Shown: positions 22,000-29,530 of the stretch, one piece after another
Layout of the letters: each line of letters opens with the position of its first letter
Position numbering within the stretch: position 1 is the stretch's first letter
DNA from: Clostridia bacterium
Lineage (GTDB): Bacteria; Bacillota; Clostridia; UMGS1883
DNA length: 37,517 bases
Direction: 5' to 3'
Assembly: GCA_017411435.1 (NCBI GenBank)
Contig: JAFQQD010000009.1
Coordinates: 1-37,517 of the forward strand
Notes under the pieces: model-generated
Databases searched by the model: none
Told to the model about the DNA's origin: nothing
What the model saw: only the letters and a program-made list of their open reading frames with translations
Program-made: the position numbers and the translations under genes

Positions 22000-23076
22000 T
22001 CAGCCTTCTATAAAATTAATGTTTTGAATACCGTCAAAGTCTTTTGAAATCTCAATAATTTTTTTCTTCACTCTCTCAAATTCATCGCCGGAAAGGGGAG
22101 TAGGCTGATAATTGTTGCCTTTTTCAGCTGACGAAACAGAGCATGGAATAACGGAAACATTTTCCTTTTCAATCAGCTTCCCATCCTTAAAAGAGAAGAC
22201 CTGATTAAAAATCATAGTATCTTTGTCGCTGGGGTTTTTATTGCCACCGAAAGCAAAGTTTCCAAGACTGTAAAGTATGTATTTGCCCTTATACTTTTCA
22301 ATACCCTGAAGAACATGCGGATGGTGCCCTATAACAAGGTCTGCACCATTATCAATTGCGGTATAGGCAAGTTTTTGCTGACCTTCATTAATAGTAGTTG
22401 AGCGCTCAACACCCCAATGGAAAACGGCAATGATAATATCGGGGCTTTGTTCTTTCAATAAATTCATATTATCAAGAAAGGCGCTATTTTCAATCGACCT
22501 CATCGTGCTTGTTCCGATAAATCCGATTCTGAGCCCGTTTTTTTCTGCAACAGCAATTTCTTTTCCGGTAAAATACAAAATGCCGTTTTCTGTCAGAATA
22601 TCCTTTGTGTCTTTAAGTGCTGTAAATCCGTAATCTAACGAATGATTGTTTGAAAGATTTGCAAGCTCTATGGAACCTTCTTTCAAAAATTGAATATACT
22701 CAGGATTACTGCGGAAGGCAAATTCTTTTTCAGCTCGCACGCCATTTTTTGAAATAGAGCCTTCATAGTTTATTACGGTAAAATCGTCATTCTCAAAGTA
22801 CTTTTTTACATTCTTAAAGCAGTATGAATAATCATATTCAATTTTCCTAATAACATCTTCAAAACTGCCTGCGCCTGCAGTTTTTATATCGGTGCCAAAG
22901 AAACAGTCGCCAACCGCAGTTATAGATATGGTAACGATATCATCTTCAACAGTTGTCAACATCGGTGCAGGAGCGACAGAATCAAGATTTACTCTGAATT
23001 GTATGTGGTCAAGAACCGAGACAGATATTATCGCAAACAGCAGGAAAGAACACACAAAAATTAAAAATTTCTTCAT
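22000..23076 (-). CDS. CapA-family (poly-gamma-glutamate synthesis type) phosphoesterase-like protein
   Basis: A 358-residue secreted or membrane-anchored protein. The N-terminus MKKFLIFVCSFLLFAIISVSV is a signal anchor. The CapA/PGA domain follows: ITAVGDCFFGTD, FTVINYEGSISKNG, LANLSNNHSLDYG, IIAVFHWGVERS and GHHPHVLQGIEKYKGKYILY with SLGNFAFGG. Family members are linked to capsule polyglutamate or act as extracellular phosphoesterase-like enzymes; no capsule genes B or C lie nearby, so the role here is open. The start at 23076 has AAAGGA upstream and a perfect promoter; the frame runs further up to 23238 through the repeat, which is not real coding sequence. Confidence 0.88.
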   Translation of the reverse strand: MKKFLIFVCSFLLFAIISVSVLDHIQFRVNLDSVAPAPMLTTVEDDIVTISITAVGDCFFGTDIKTAGAGSFEDVIRKIEYDYSYCFKNVKKYFENDDFTVINYEGSISKNGVRAEKEFAFRSNPEYIQFLKEGSIELANLSNNHSLDYGFTALKDTKDILTENGILYFTGKEIAVAEKNGLRIGFIGTSTMRSIENSAFLDNMNLLKEQSPDIIIAVFHWGVERSTTINEGQQKLAYTAIDNGADLVIGHHPHVLQGIEKYKGKYILYSLGNFAFGGNKNPSDKDTMIFNQVFSFKDGKLIEKENVSVIPCSVSSAEKGNNYQPTPLSGDEFERVKKKIIEISKDFDGIQNINFIEG

Positions 23077-23107
23077 GGCAAAAATTCCTTTGTCATAATA
23101 TAACTTA

Positions 23108-23136
23108 ATTATAATGCATACATAGAAAATTGTCAA
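23108..23136 (-). promoter_or_regulatory. Consensus promoter of the capA-like gene
   Basis: On the minus strand: TTGACA (23136-23131), 17-base spacer, TATAAT (23113-23108). Both hexamers are perfect sigma-A consensus. Confidence 0.88.
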
Positions 23137-23144
23137 ATCAGGGT

Positions 23145-23177
23145 AAAAAAAGCATCCGCAGTTAAAATTGCAGATGC
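23145..23177 (-). terminator. Terminator upstream of the capA promoter
   Basis: Minus strand GCATCTGCA / TGCGGATGC followed by seven T. Together with the hairpins at 23206-23220 and 23300-23328, three terminator-like structures in about 190 bases isolate the capA promoter from the upstream gene. Confidence 0.7.
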
Positions 23178-23199
23178 AATAAACAGTATATTGCAAAAT

Positions 23200-23302
23200 A
23201 AAAAAGAAGCGTGCCGCTTCACCGATTTCGCGCCCCAACCAAACTTAAAGTCAACAAATGTTGCTCGCGACAAAAACATGCAAATTCCTATACGATAAAA
23301 AA
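23200..23302 (-). repeat. Dispersed ~100-bp repeat, copy B
   Basis: Minus strand copy following the terminator of the 287-aa membrane protein gene. It shares the TAGGAATTTGCATGTTTTT start and the GAAGCGGCACGCTTC-TTTTTT end with copies A and C. The internal stem is TTTCGCG (23226-23232) / CGCG-AC-AAA (23266-23274); the outer pair that is A-T in copy A is G-C here, a compensatory change. Confidence 0.75.
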
Positions 23303-23328
23303 GGATATGCATTATATGCATATCCTTT
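23300..23328. terminator. Bidirectional terminator after the 287-aa membrane protein gene
   Basis: AAAGGATATGCAT / ATGCATATCCTTT, 13 perfect pairs with a three-base loop, flanked by A and T runs. Confidence 0.85.
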
Positions 23329-23349
23329 AATAATCAAATAATTAAATAC

Positions 23350-24213
23350 TTAAGCCTTGGCAGCCTTAAGAGCCTTAGCATCAATGATAAGATTGATGAG
23401 ACCAATAAGTGCAACCACTCCGTAAACAACTGCGAAGATTGCAAGTATCTTAGCAGATGCTAAAAGGAATAAGGGGAGGGTAACAAGGTTTATAAGGCTT
23501 AATAAACCAAGTGCAAGTGCAAAGATTGAAGGAGCGAGAGGTGCCCTCTTCTTTTTAAGTGTAAGCCAAAGTGTAACAACTATACCTGCAATAGCACCGA
23601 AGAACAAAATTGCGGGTAAAAGAACAACTTTGTTTATGTATGCATAATAATCATCGTTTATGAATTCATATGCAGAGATGCCAGGAGTAACATATTTGTT
23701 GTAACGCTTTACAAGCATATGATCGGGTCCTAATTTTGCCATAAGTGTATCGTTGCTTTTCTTGTCAAATAAATCTGTGTTGTATTCAGTAATTTTAACA
23801 ATAGCACCACCGTATGTTGTGTAAGGATCACTTGCTTTTCCGAGAGCTTTTTCGAAAGATTGATCGTTTCCAGCCTGCTTTTCGGGAAGAACCTTGGCCT
23901 CTATCAATGCGGGTTCAATTTCTTCAAGCTTGCTTTTAGTTAATTTTAAGCTTGTAACCTCTTCGGAATATCTCAAGGCAGGATTTTCAACAATTTTTGT
24001 GAATTCATAGCTCGCTTCAGAATTGGGGAACCAAATATAGGAAGCAAGTGACATTTTCATATTAGCGACGCGTTTTTCGCCTGTTGCAAGATTTTCTGTT
24101 ATGCCCTGGAAATTCCAGCAAGTAACAAACTGAGTTAACAAGGTCGCCAAAATAGCGATAAGACATATAATGCTAACCTTTTTCATGTTTCTTTCGCGAG
24201 TCTTTTTTTTCAT
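23350..24213 (-). CDS. Integral membrane protein with extracellular middle domain, 287 aa
   Basis: I do not recognise a named family. Topology from hydrophobicity: one N-terminal transmembrane segment (about residues 12-30), a hydrophilic part of about 165 residues presumably outside the cell, then three or four hydrophobic segments (about 195-280: VVLLPAILFFGAIAGIVVTL, PSIFALALGLLSLINLVTLP, ILAIFAVVYGVVALIGLINL). A basic loop KKKRAP separates the first two. The start at 24213 is chosen because AAAGGAG lies eight bases upstream. It has its own consensus promoter and terminator and so is a single-gene unit. Confidence 0.75.
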   Translation of the reverse strand: MKKKTRERNMKKVSIICLIAILATLLTQFVTCWNFQGITENLATGEKRVANMKMSLASYIWFPNSEASYEFTKIVENPALRYSEEVTSLKLTKSKLEEIEPALIEAKVLPEKQAGNDQSFEKALGKASDPYTTYGGAIVKITEYNTDLFDKKSNDTLMAKLGPDHMLVKRYNKYVTPGISAYEFINDDYYAYINKVVLLPAILFFGAIAGIVVTLWLTLKKKRAPLAPSIFALALGLLSLINLVTLPLFLLASAKILAIFAVVYGVVALIGLINLIIDAKALKAAKA

Positions 24214-24252
24214 AAGTCTTACTCCTTTTATTAAATATAACTGCTATTCCTT

Positions 24253-24281
24253 ATTATAACCTTAAAACTAGTTATTGTCAA
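24253..24281 (-). promoter_or_regulatory. Consensus promoter of the 287-aa membrane protein gene
   Basis: Minus strand TTGACA (24281-24276), 17-base spacer, TATAAT (24258-24253), perfect consensus hexamers. Confidence 0.88.
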
Positions 24282-24307
24282 GAACTAAATTTCGTTTTGG
24301 ATACCTG

Positions 24308-24345
24308 AAAATAACGCTCTCTTATCAAAAAGAGAGCGTTATTTT
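24308..24345. terminator. Terminator of the tandem-repeat protein gene
   Basis: AAAATAACGCTCTCT / AGAGAGCGTTATTTT, 15 perfect pairs, loop TATCAAAA. It works in both directions but mainly ends the minus-strand gene to its right. Confidence 0.85.
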
Positions 24346-24354
24346 AGTTTGATT

Positions 24355-26352
24355 TTATGCTTCAATCAGAATATATTTTTCCCAATATCCGTCTGAGCTT
24401 TCATAGTATGTTTTATTACCGTTTTCATCGTAGGTGTATTTTGTCCAGTAACCATCGGAATCCTCAAAATAAACCTCGTTTCCATTTGCATCGTAAGTGT
24501 GTTTAGACCAGTTGCCGTCAGAGTCTTCCCAGGAAATCTCATTACCGTTCTCATCATAGGTGTATTTACACCAGTAACCATCGGAATTTTCGGAATAAAC
24601 TTCGTTACCGTTCTCGTCATATGAGGATTTAGACCAGTAACCGTCTGAGGTCTCCCAGTAAATTTCATTACCGTTTTCATCGTAAGTGGATTTGGACCAG
24701 TCACCGTAAGAGGTAGAATAGTAAATCATATTACCGTTTTCGTCATAAGTATAATTTGCCCAATCGCCGTCAGAATACTCAAAATAAACTTCGTTACCGT
24801 TTTCATCGTAAGTGGATTTAGACCAGTAACCGTCCGAGTCTTCCCAGTAAGTCTGATTGCCATTTTCGTCATAGGTTGTTTTGGACCAATCACCGTCAGA
24901 ATACTCGGAATAAACTTCGTTACCGTTTTCATCATAAGTGTACTTTGTCCAATTAACACTATGACACTCCCAGTAGGTTTCATTTCCGTTTGCATCATAA
25001 ACTGATTTTTGCCAACTGCCGACATTGTTTTCCCAGTAGGTCTGATTACCGTTTTCATCGTAGATGTGTTTTTCCCACTCACCGTCAGAATCTTCCCAGT
25101 AAATTTCATAACCGTTAGAATCGTATTCAGATTTAGACCAGTAACCGTCCGAGTCTTCCCAATATGTAGTATTTCCATTTTCGTCAAATGTGGATTTTAC
25201 CCAATAACCTTCAGTATTTGTCCAGTAGACCTCGTTACCGTTTTCATCGAAGGTAGATTTTACCCAATAGCCTTCCGAGTCTTCAAGGTAAATCATATTA
25301 CCGTTTTCATCGTAGGTATATTTTTCCCACAATCTGTCTGAAGTTTCGCAATAAATTTCGTTTCCGTTTTCATCGAAGGTGGATTTGAACCAATTCTCTT
25401 CAGAGTTTTCCCAATAGATTAAATTACCGTTAGTGTCATAGATTGATTTCCACCAATACCCACTGGAGTCTTCATAAGATGTCTGATTACCGTCAGAGTT
25501 ATAGGAGTATTTTTCCCAGTATTCATCAGAATCTTCGTAATAAATCTCGTTGCCGCTGGAGTCATACTCGCGTTTTGCCCAATCACCGTCCGAGTCTGCC
25601 CAGTAGATTTCCTTGCCTTCAGAGTTGAAATCTGATTTAAGCCAATATCCTTCAGAGGTTTCCCAATAGACCTCATTTCCGTTTGCATCAAAAGTGGATT
25701 TGGACCAGTAACCGTCCGAGTCTTCCTGGTAAATCATATTTCCGCTTACATCGTAAGTGGATTTTTCCCAATATCCATCAGAGTCTTCGTAATAGGTTCT
25801 GTTTCCGTCCTTGTCGTAGGTGTATTTTTCCCATCCGTCATATGTGGAATCTGACATTACACAATTAGCGTTTTCGTCATATGTGTATTTGTATCCGTCA
25901 CTGTCTTCGGATACAACAGAGACAAGTTTTTTAATCTTCACTGTGCGTGTGCTGTCAATCCACTCAACTTTAAGATTGAATGCTTCTGAAATAGCTCTTA
26001 CAGGAACGAGAGTCCTGCTGTCAACAATGCACGCAGGGGAATCGAGCGTAACTGCTTCGCCATTAACATACATAGTGGGGGAGTCAATAGTAAGCGTGAT
26101 GGTCTTGTCTCCCTTTGTTGATGTAACTGTGCGTGTAGCATCATCCCATGAAACACTTGCGCCGAGAGCTTCGAAAATAGCACGCAGCGGTACCATGGTT
26201 CTGTCATTTATAATCTGCGGATCGACATCAAATTCAATTTTTTCCCCGCCAAGAGTTACCGTTATACTGCTGCTTGCCATAACACTCGGCACAGCAGAAA
26301 GCATAAGTAACATTGTTAAAAGGAGTGATAAAGTTTTTCTGATGTTTTTCAT
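24355..26352 (-). CDS. Secreted stalk-domain protein with 24 tandem 21-residue repeats
   Basis: A 665-residue protein with three parts. Residues 1-26 are a signal peptide (MKNIRKTLSLLLTMLLMLSA, cleavage probably after VMA). Residues 29-145 form a copper-amine-oxidase N-terminal-like (stalk) domain: VDPQIINDRTMVPLRAIFEA, GASVSWDDATRTVT, DSRTLVPVRAISEAF. Residues 157-660 are exactly 24 repeats of 21 residues, consensus TYDENGNEVYWEDSDGYWSKS, rich in Tyr, Trp, Asp and Asn and related in style to YD/Rhs and MORN-like repeats. The last five residues are ILIEA. No anchor motif or toxin domain follows. It is likely extracellular and cell-surface or glycan associated, but the role is unknown. The start at 26352 has AAAGGG and a perfect promoter; an upstream ATG at 26412 lies within that promoter. 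Confidence 0.88.
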   Translation of the reverse strand: MKNIRKTLSLLLTMLLMLSAVPSVMASSSITVTLGGEKIEFDVDPQIINDRTMVPLRAIFEALGASVSWDDATRTVTSTKGDKTITLTIDSPTMYVNGEAVTLDSPACIVDSRTLVPVRAISEAFNLKVEWIDSTRTVKIKKLVSVVSEDSDGYKYTYDENANCVMSDSTYDGWEKYTYDKDGNRTYYEDSDGYWEKSTYDVSGNMIYQEDSDGYWSKSTFDANGNEVYWETSEGYWLKSDFNSEGKEIYWADSDGDWAKREYDSSGNEIYYEDSDEYWEKYSYNSDGNQTSYEDSSGYWWKSIYDTNGNLIYWENSEENWFKSTFDENGNEIYCETSDRLWEKYTYDENGNMIYLEDSEGYWVKSTFDENGNEVYWTNTEGYWVKSTFDENGNTTYWEDSDGYWSKSEYDSNGYEIYWEDSDGEWEKHIYDENGNQTYWENNVGSWQKSVYDANGNETYWECHSVNWTKYTYDENGNEVYSEYSDGDWSKTTYDENGNQTYWEDSDGYWSKSTYDENGNEVYFEYSDGDWANYTYDENGNMIYYSTSYGDWSKSTYDENGNEIYWETSDGYWSKSSYDENGNEVYSENSDGYWCKYTYDENGNEISWEDSDGNWSKHTYDANGNEVYFEDSDGYWTKYTYDENGNKTYYESSDGYWEKYILIEA
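24373..25884 (-). repeat. 24 tandem 63-bp coding repeats
   Basis: Continuous in-frame 63-bp units without spacers, encoding the 21-residue repeats. Units 16-24 (3' end of gene) are the most alike; units 1, 5, 7 and 15 have drifted. This points to growth by duplication near the C-terminal end. Confidence 0.95.
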
Positions 26353-26383
26353 AGTGTCAACCCTTTCTCTGTAGTATATTTTA

Positions 26384-26412
26384 ATTATATAGCCTGCGAA
26401 AAAATTTGTCAA
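26384..26412 (-). promoter_or_regulatory. Consensus promoter of the tandem-repeat protein gene
   Basis: Minus strand TTGACA (26412-26407), 17-base spacer, TATAAT (26389-26384), perfect hexamers. Confidence 0.88.
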
Positions 26413-26426
26413 TTATATGAAAGTAA

Positions 26427-26463
26427 AAAAAGTATTCATCGCGAGGGATGAATACCTTTTTTA
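26427..26463 (-). terminator. Terminator of the small XRE gene
   Basis: Minus strand GTATTCATC / GATGAATAC with a short CCTCGC loop and a run of seven T. An A-run on the other side makes it usable in both directions. Confidence 0.8.
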
Positions 26464-26468
26464 GTCTG

Positions 26469-26705
26469 TTATTTCAATAACTCATCGTAGGTAGTATCTA
26501 AAACTTCCTTTATAGCTTTTAACTGTGTTGCGTATATGTGCTGAATACCGCGCTCTATTTTAACGAGAGATTCTCTTGTGATATCTACTCCCATGAGCTG
26601 CATTTTTCTGACAATTTCAGTTTGCTTAATTTTCTTTTGTTTTCTGATGGCTTTAATGTTGTTTCCGATTAAAATGGCATCCTGTTTGATTTTCTGTTCT
26701 TGCAT
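26469..26705 (-). CDS. Small XRE-family HTH regulator, 78 aa
   Basis: A single helix-turn-helix domain: LIGNNIKAIRKQKKIKQTEI, then ITRESLVKIERGIQHIYATQ and KEVLDTTYDELL. It is a cytoplasmic DNA-binding repressor or activator of unknown target. I start at 26705, nine bases after GGGGGT; the ATG three codons earlier is almost in contact with that site. It stands alone between terminators, so its target could be itself or a neighbour. It differs clearly from the R-M controller at 2734. Confidence 0.88.
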   Translation of the reverse strand: MQEQKIKQDAILIGNNIKAIRKQKKIKQTEIVRKMQLMGVDITRESLVKIERGIQHIYATQLKAIKEVLDTTYDELLK

Positions 26706-26844
26706 AATAAACATACCCCCGAAAAAGAACTTAGAATGTCTTTGTGATGAGTGCGACTATATGATATGTTGTCTTGTCATGAAAGAGTACGATGAGTGTG
26801 ATGTCTGTAAAGATATAACATGTCCGCGAAAACGAAAAAAATAA
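26674..26844 (+). CDS. Possible Cys-rich small protein (doubtful)
   Basis: An open frame opposite the start of the XRE gene. Its end holds eight Cys in about 30 residues (C-x-C-x2-C-x4-CC-x8-C-x2-C-x4-C, then PRKRKK), a pattern that would suit metal binding. The part outside the XRE gene has only one in-frame ATG at 26761 and no good ribosome binding site; the earlier ATG at 26674 lies in antisense sequence. The Cys density may be chance. I keep it only as a candidate. Confidence 0.2.
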   Translation: MASCLIFCSCIINIPPKKNLECLCDECDYMICCLVMKEYDECDVCKDITCPRKRKK

Positions 26845-26880
26845 TACAGGCAGTAGGGAAATCCTTATTGCCTGTATTAT
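26841..26880. terminator. Bidirectional terminator after the GGGtGRT gene
   Basis: ATAATACAGGCA / TGCCTGTATTAT with an extended imperfect inner stem (GTAGGG / CCTTAT). Flanked by A and T rich runs. Confidence 0.75.
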
Positions 26881-26895
26881 TTATTAGAGCTAAAA

Positions 26896-27894
26896 TTACT
26901 TACTTGCTTCTTCAATAGCAACTGCACAAGCAACGCTCATACCAACCATGGGGTTGTTACCTGCGCCGATCAAGCCCATCATTTCAACATGAGCGGGAAC
27001 TGAAGAAGAACCTGCAAACTGAGCGTCAGAATGCATTCTGCCCATTGTATCGGTCATACCGTAGGAAGCAGGACCTGCTGCCATGTTATCGGGATGAAGT
27101 GTACGGCCTGTACCGCCACCTGATGCAACGGAGAAATACTTCTTGCCAAGTTCGATACATTCCTTCTTGTATGTACCTGCAACGGGATGCTGGAATCTTG
27201 TGGGGTTAGTTGAGTTACCTGTGATAGATACATCAACCTTTTCCTGATGCATGATTGCAACACCTTCACGAACATCGTCTGCGCCGTAGCAACGAACCTT
27301 TGCACGGGGACCGTTTGAATAAGCCTTTTCGCTAACGATTTCGAGCTTGCCTGTCATATAGTCAAACTTTGTTTCAACGAATGTGAAACCGTTGATTCTT
27401 GAGATAATCTGTGCAGCGTCCTTACCAAGACCGTTAAGAATAACCTGAAGAGGTTCTTTTCTTACCTTGTTAGCACTGTTTGCGATACCGATAGCACCTT
27501 CTGCTGCTGCGAATGATTCGTGACCTGCAAGGAAAGCAAAGCACTTTGTTTCTTCGCGGAGAAGCATTGCTGCGAGGTTACCGTGGCCAAGACCAACCTT
27601 ACGGTCGTCTGCAACAGAGCCGGGGATACAGAATGCCTGAAGACCTTCACCGATTGCTTCAGCAGCGTCTGCAGCCTTTGTGCAGCCCTTCTTAATAGCG
27701 ATTGCTGTACCTGTGATGTATGCCCAACAAGCGTTTTCAAAACAGATGGGCTGAATACCCTTGATAAGATTATAAACATCGATACCCTTATCGTCACAAA
27801 TCTTCTTTGCTTCTTCGAGAGAGGCGATGCCGTACTTATTAAGAGCTGCGTTTACCTGATTAATTCTTCTTTCGTAGCTTTCAAATAATGCCAT
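26896..27894 (-). CDS. GGGtGRT-family protein
   Basis: A 332-residue cytoplasmic protein recognised by its family signature VASGGGTGRTLHPDNMAAGP near residues 255-275. Other conserved stretches are AFCIPGSVADDRKVGLGHGN, FAFLAGHESFAAAEGAIGIAN and MMGLIGAGNNPMVGMSVACA. The family is widespread in anaerobic Firmicutes and some other anaerobes and is regularly encoded next to an NifU-like iron-sulfur scaffold, as here (18 bases away, probably one operon). The biochemical function is not established as far as I know. The pairing suggests a role in iron-sulfur or redox metabolism; this is inference. Confidence 0.85.
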   Translation of the reverse strand: MALFESYERRINQVNAALNKYGIASLEEAKKICDDKGIDVYNLIKGIQPICFENACWAYITGTAIAIKKGCTKAADAAEAIGEGLQAFCIPGSVADDRKVGLGHGNLAAMLLREETKCFAFLAGHESFAAAEGAIGIANSANKVRKEPLQVILNGLGKDAAQIISRINGFTFVETKFDYMTGKLEIVSEKAYSNGPRAKVRCYGADDVREGVAIMHQEKVDVSITGNSTNPTRFQHPVAGTYKKECIELGKKYFSVASGGGTGRTLHPDNMAAGPASYGMTDTMGRMHSDAQFAGSSSVPAHVEMMGLIGAGNNPMVGMSVACAVAIEEASK

Positions 27895-27911
27895 TATAAT
27901 TTCCCCCTCTC

Positions 27912-28604
27912 TTATTCTTCACGCGGATCGATAACTTTAACCGCGTCATCAAATCTGCCGTACTGACCTGTAGCTTTCTGGAGAGCTTCATTAGCGTCAG
28001 CACCCTTACGGATAGCTTCCATCATCTTGCCGAGGTGTACGAACTTGTAACCGATAACCTGATTGTCAGCATCAAGAGCCATCTTTGTTATGTAACCTTC
28101 TGCAAGTTCAAGGTAACGGGGACCCTTAGCCTTTGTGCTGAAGAGTGTACCAACCTGACTGCGAAGACCCTTACCAAGGTCTTCAAGGCCTGCACCTACG
28201 GGGAGGCCGCCTTCAGAGAAAGCTGTCTGTGTTCTACCGTAAACTATCTGGAGGAAAAGCTCTCTCATAGCTGTGTTGATAGCGTCACAAACAAGGTCTG
28301 TGTTAAGTGCTTCAAGAAGTGTCTTTCCGGGAAGAATTTCAGAAGCCATAGCAGCTGAATGTGTCATACCGGAGCAACCGAGTGTTTCTACGAGAGCTTC
28401 TTCGATAATACCGTTTTTAACATTGAGGGTAAGCTTACAAGCACCCTGCTGAGGTGCGCACCAGCCAACACCGTGTGTAAGACCGCTGATGTCAGTAATC
28501 TGAGTTGAATGTGTCCATGTGCCTTCCTGGGGGATGGGTGCACACTTGTGTCCAACGCCCTTAGCAACAACGCACATGTTTTCTACTTCATGTGAATAGT
28601 TCAT
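27912..28604 (-). CDS. NifU-like iron-sulfur cluster scaffold protein (partner of GGGtGRT)
   Basis: A 230-residue protein with NifU-N-like features. GWCAPQQGACKLTLNVKNG, then LVETLGCSGMTHSAAMASE place conserved Cys as in scaffold proteins, and LLEALNTDLVCDAINTAMRE supplies a third. The C-terminal half (YLELAEGYITKMALDADNQV) is specific to the version that travels with GGGtGRT proteins. In general NifU/IscU proteins assemble Fe-S clusters and pass them on. GGAGA just before the ATG and a good promoter mark it as the first gene of the two-gene operon. Confidence 0.85.
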   Translation of the reverse strand: MNYSHEVENMCVVAKGVGHKCAPIPQEGTWTHSTQITDISGLTHGVGWCAPQQGACKLTLNVKNGIIEEALVETLGCSGMTHSAAMASEILPGKTLLEALNTDLVCDAINTAMRELFLQIVYGRTQTAFSEGGLPVGAGLEDLGKGLRSQVGTLFSTKAKGPRYLELAEGYITKMALDADNQVIGYKFVHLGKMMEAIRKGADANEALQKATGQYGRFDDAVKVIDPREE

Positions 28605-28636
28605 AATAAAATCTCCTTTCGATTTCAGTCCATATT

Positions 28637-28665
28637 ATTCTATCATTATTTTAATATCGAATCAA
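28637..28665 (-). promoter_or_regulatory. Promoter of the NifU-like/GGGtGRT operon
   Basis: Minus strand TTGATT (28665-28660), 17-base spacer, TAGAAT (28642-28637). Confidence 0.65.
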
Positions 28666-28687
28666 GTAAAATTTTGCATTTTCAGAC

Positions 28688-28721
28688 AAAAAATACCGCC
28701 GTTTTTTAGTAAACGGCGGTA
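28688..28721 (-). terminator. Terminator of the cytidylate-kinase-like gene
   Basis: Minus strand ACCGCCGTTT / AAACGGCGGT (10 pairs) followed by ATTTTTTG. Confidence 0.85.
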
Positions 28722-28727
28722 AAGGGT

Positions 28728-29321
28728 TTATTTCCTCATAGAAATTGCATTTGCAATAAGCTCAACAGTTCCGTCAATACCCAGAATACTGCTGTCAATG
28801 CAAAGGTTATATGTCGCAGCATTACCCCAGGTTCTGTCGGTGTAGTAGGTGTAATATTTTGCACGCTTTTTGTCGATTTTTGCAATGTGTGAACGGATTT
28901 CATTGTCGCTCTTGCCCTCAAGAATGGGACGCTTTCTCTCAATCTTATCCTTCATAGGTGCAGTTATGAATACTTTGAATACATCGGGGTCTTCATCAAG
29001 AATAAAATCTGCACATCTGCCGACAATAATAGAGCTTCCTTCTTTTGCTATATCACGGATAACATCTGCCTGTGCAATGTAAATTCTGTCAGACATAGGC
29101 ATCTGGTATATATCAAAAATATTTGAAGAAGAGAAAACAGGGAAGGAGTGCTGTTCATCGTGCTTTTCAATGATGCTTTCTTCAATGTTTGTTTTTTCGG
29201 CTGTATGCAATATAAGTTTCTTATCGTAAAAAGGAATACCGAGCTTCTCGGAAAGTTTAAGTCCTATTTCACGACCGCCACTACCAAACTCACGACCGAT
29301 AGTAATAACAACTTTTCTCAT
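28728..29321 (-). CDS. Cytidylate-kinase-like family protein
   Basis: A 197-residue P-loop kinase-like protein. The N-terminus MRKVVITIGREFGSGGREIG is the Walker A form typical of the cytidylate-kinase-like (AAA_26) family; SSIIVGRCADFIL and RTWGNAATYNLCIDSS follow in the expected places. It differs from true Cmk in lacking the usual CMP-binding insert, and substrates are unknown for most members. The ATG is preceded by a GGAGG motif at about 29331-29335. It has its own terminator, and the CofE-like gene is divergently transcribed. Confidence 0.85.
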   Translation of the reverse strand: MRKVVITIGREFGSGGREIGLKLSEKLGIPFYDKKLILHTAEKTNIEESIIEKHDEQHSFPVFSSSNIFDIYQMPMSDRIYIAQADVIRDIAKEGSSIIVGRCADFILDEDPDVFKVFITAPMKDKIERKRPILEGKSDNEIRSHIAKIDKKRAKYYTYYTDRTWGNAATYNLCIDSSILGIDGTVELIANAISMRK

Positions 29322-29420
29322 AAATTAAACCTCCATATCCATTTTCTTAACCAGATTATACCATAAATAATAGAAAAAAACAAGTATTTTCAAATTTGTT
29401 TATTTTTTCAATAATTTTTA

Positions 29421-29449
29421 TTGAAATGGAAATAAAAATATGCTATTAT
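29421..29449 (+). promoter_or_regulatory. Promoter of the CofE-like gene
   Basis: TTGAAA at 29421-29426, a 17-base spacer and TATTAT at 29444-29449. The transcript should start near 29456, giving a leader of about 75 bases that is mostly the pseudoknot element. Confidence 0.7.
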
Positions 29450-29470
29450 GATTAGTGGTCAATAATATTT

Positions 29471-29517
29471 CTATCAGTCCGCGATAGATAACAGCATACA
29501 TTTTGCGGACAGAAAGG
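29471..29517 (+). promoter_or_regulatory. Predicted H-type pseudoknot leader next to the ribosome binding site
   Basis: CTATC (29471-29475) pairs with GATAG (29483-29487). The loop between them contains GTCCGC (29477-29482), which pairs with GCGGAC at 29505-29510. Stem 1 has five pairs, stem 2 six pairs; loop 1 is a single A, there is no base between the stems, and loop 3 is 17 A/T-rich bases. These are classical H-type pseudoknot dimensions. AGAAAGG, the only Shine-Dalgarno candidate, begins one base after stem 2. This geometry suits a small translational riboswitch or protein-binding operator. It is a prediction from one sequence. Confidence 0.5.
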
Positions 29518-29530
29518 CTATGACAGTAGT

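Noticed and set aside
23133-23321. 62-aa minus-strand ORF in repeat B and the 5' extension of the capA frame to 23238
   Set aside because: Both pass through terminators and the capA promoter; the capA signal peptide start at 23076 is clearly better.
25009-25341. Plus- and minus-strand ORFs inside the repeat gene (for example 110 and 153 aa)
   Set aside because: Periodic coding repeats keep several frames open by chance; codon pattern and signal peptide support only the 665-aa frame.
24373-25884. CRISPR array
   Set aside because: The 63-bp units are contiguous, in frame and without unique spacers; they encode protein repeats.
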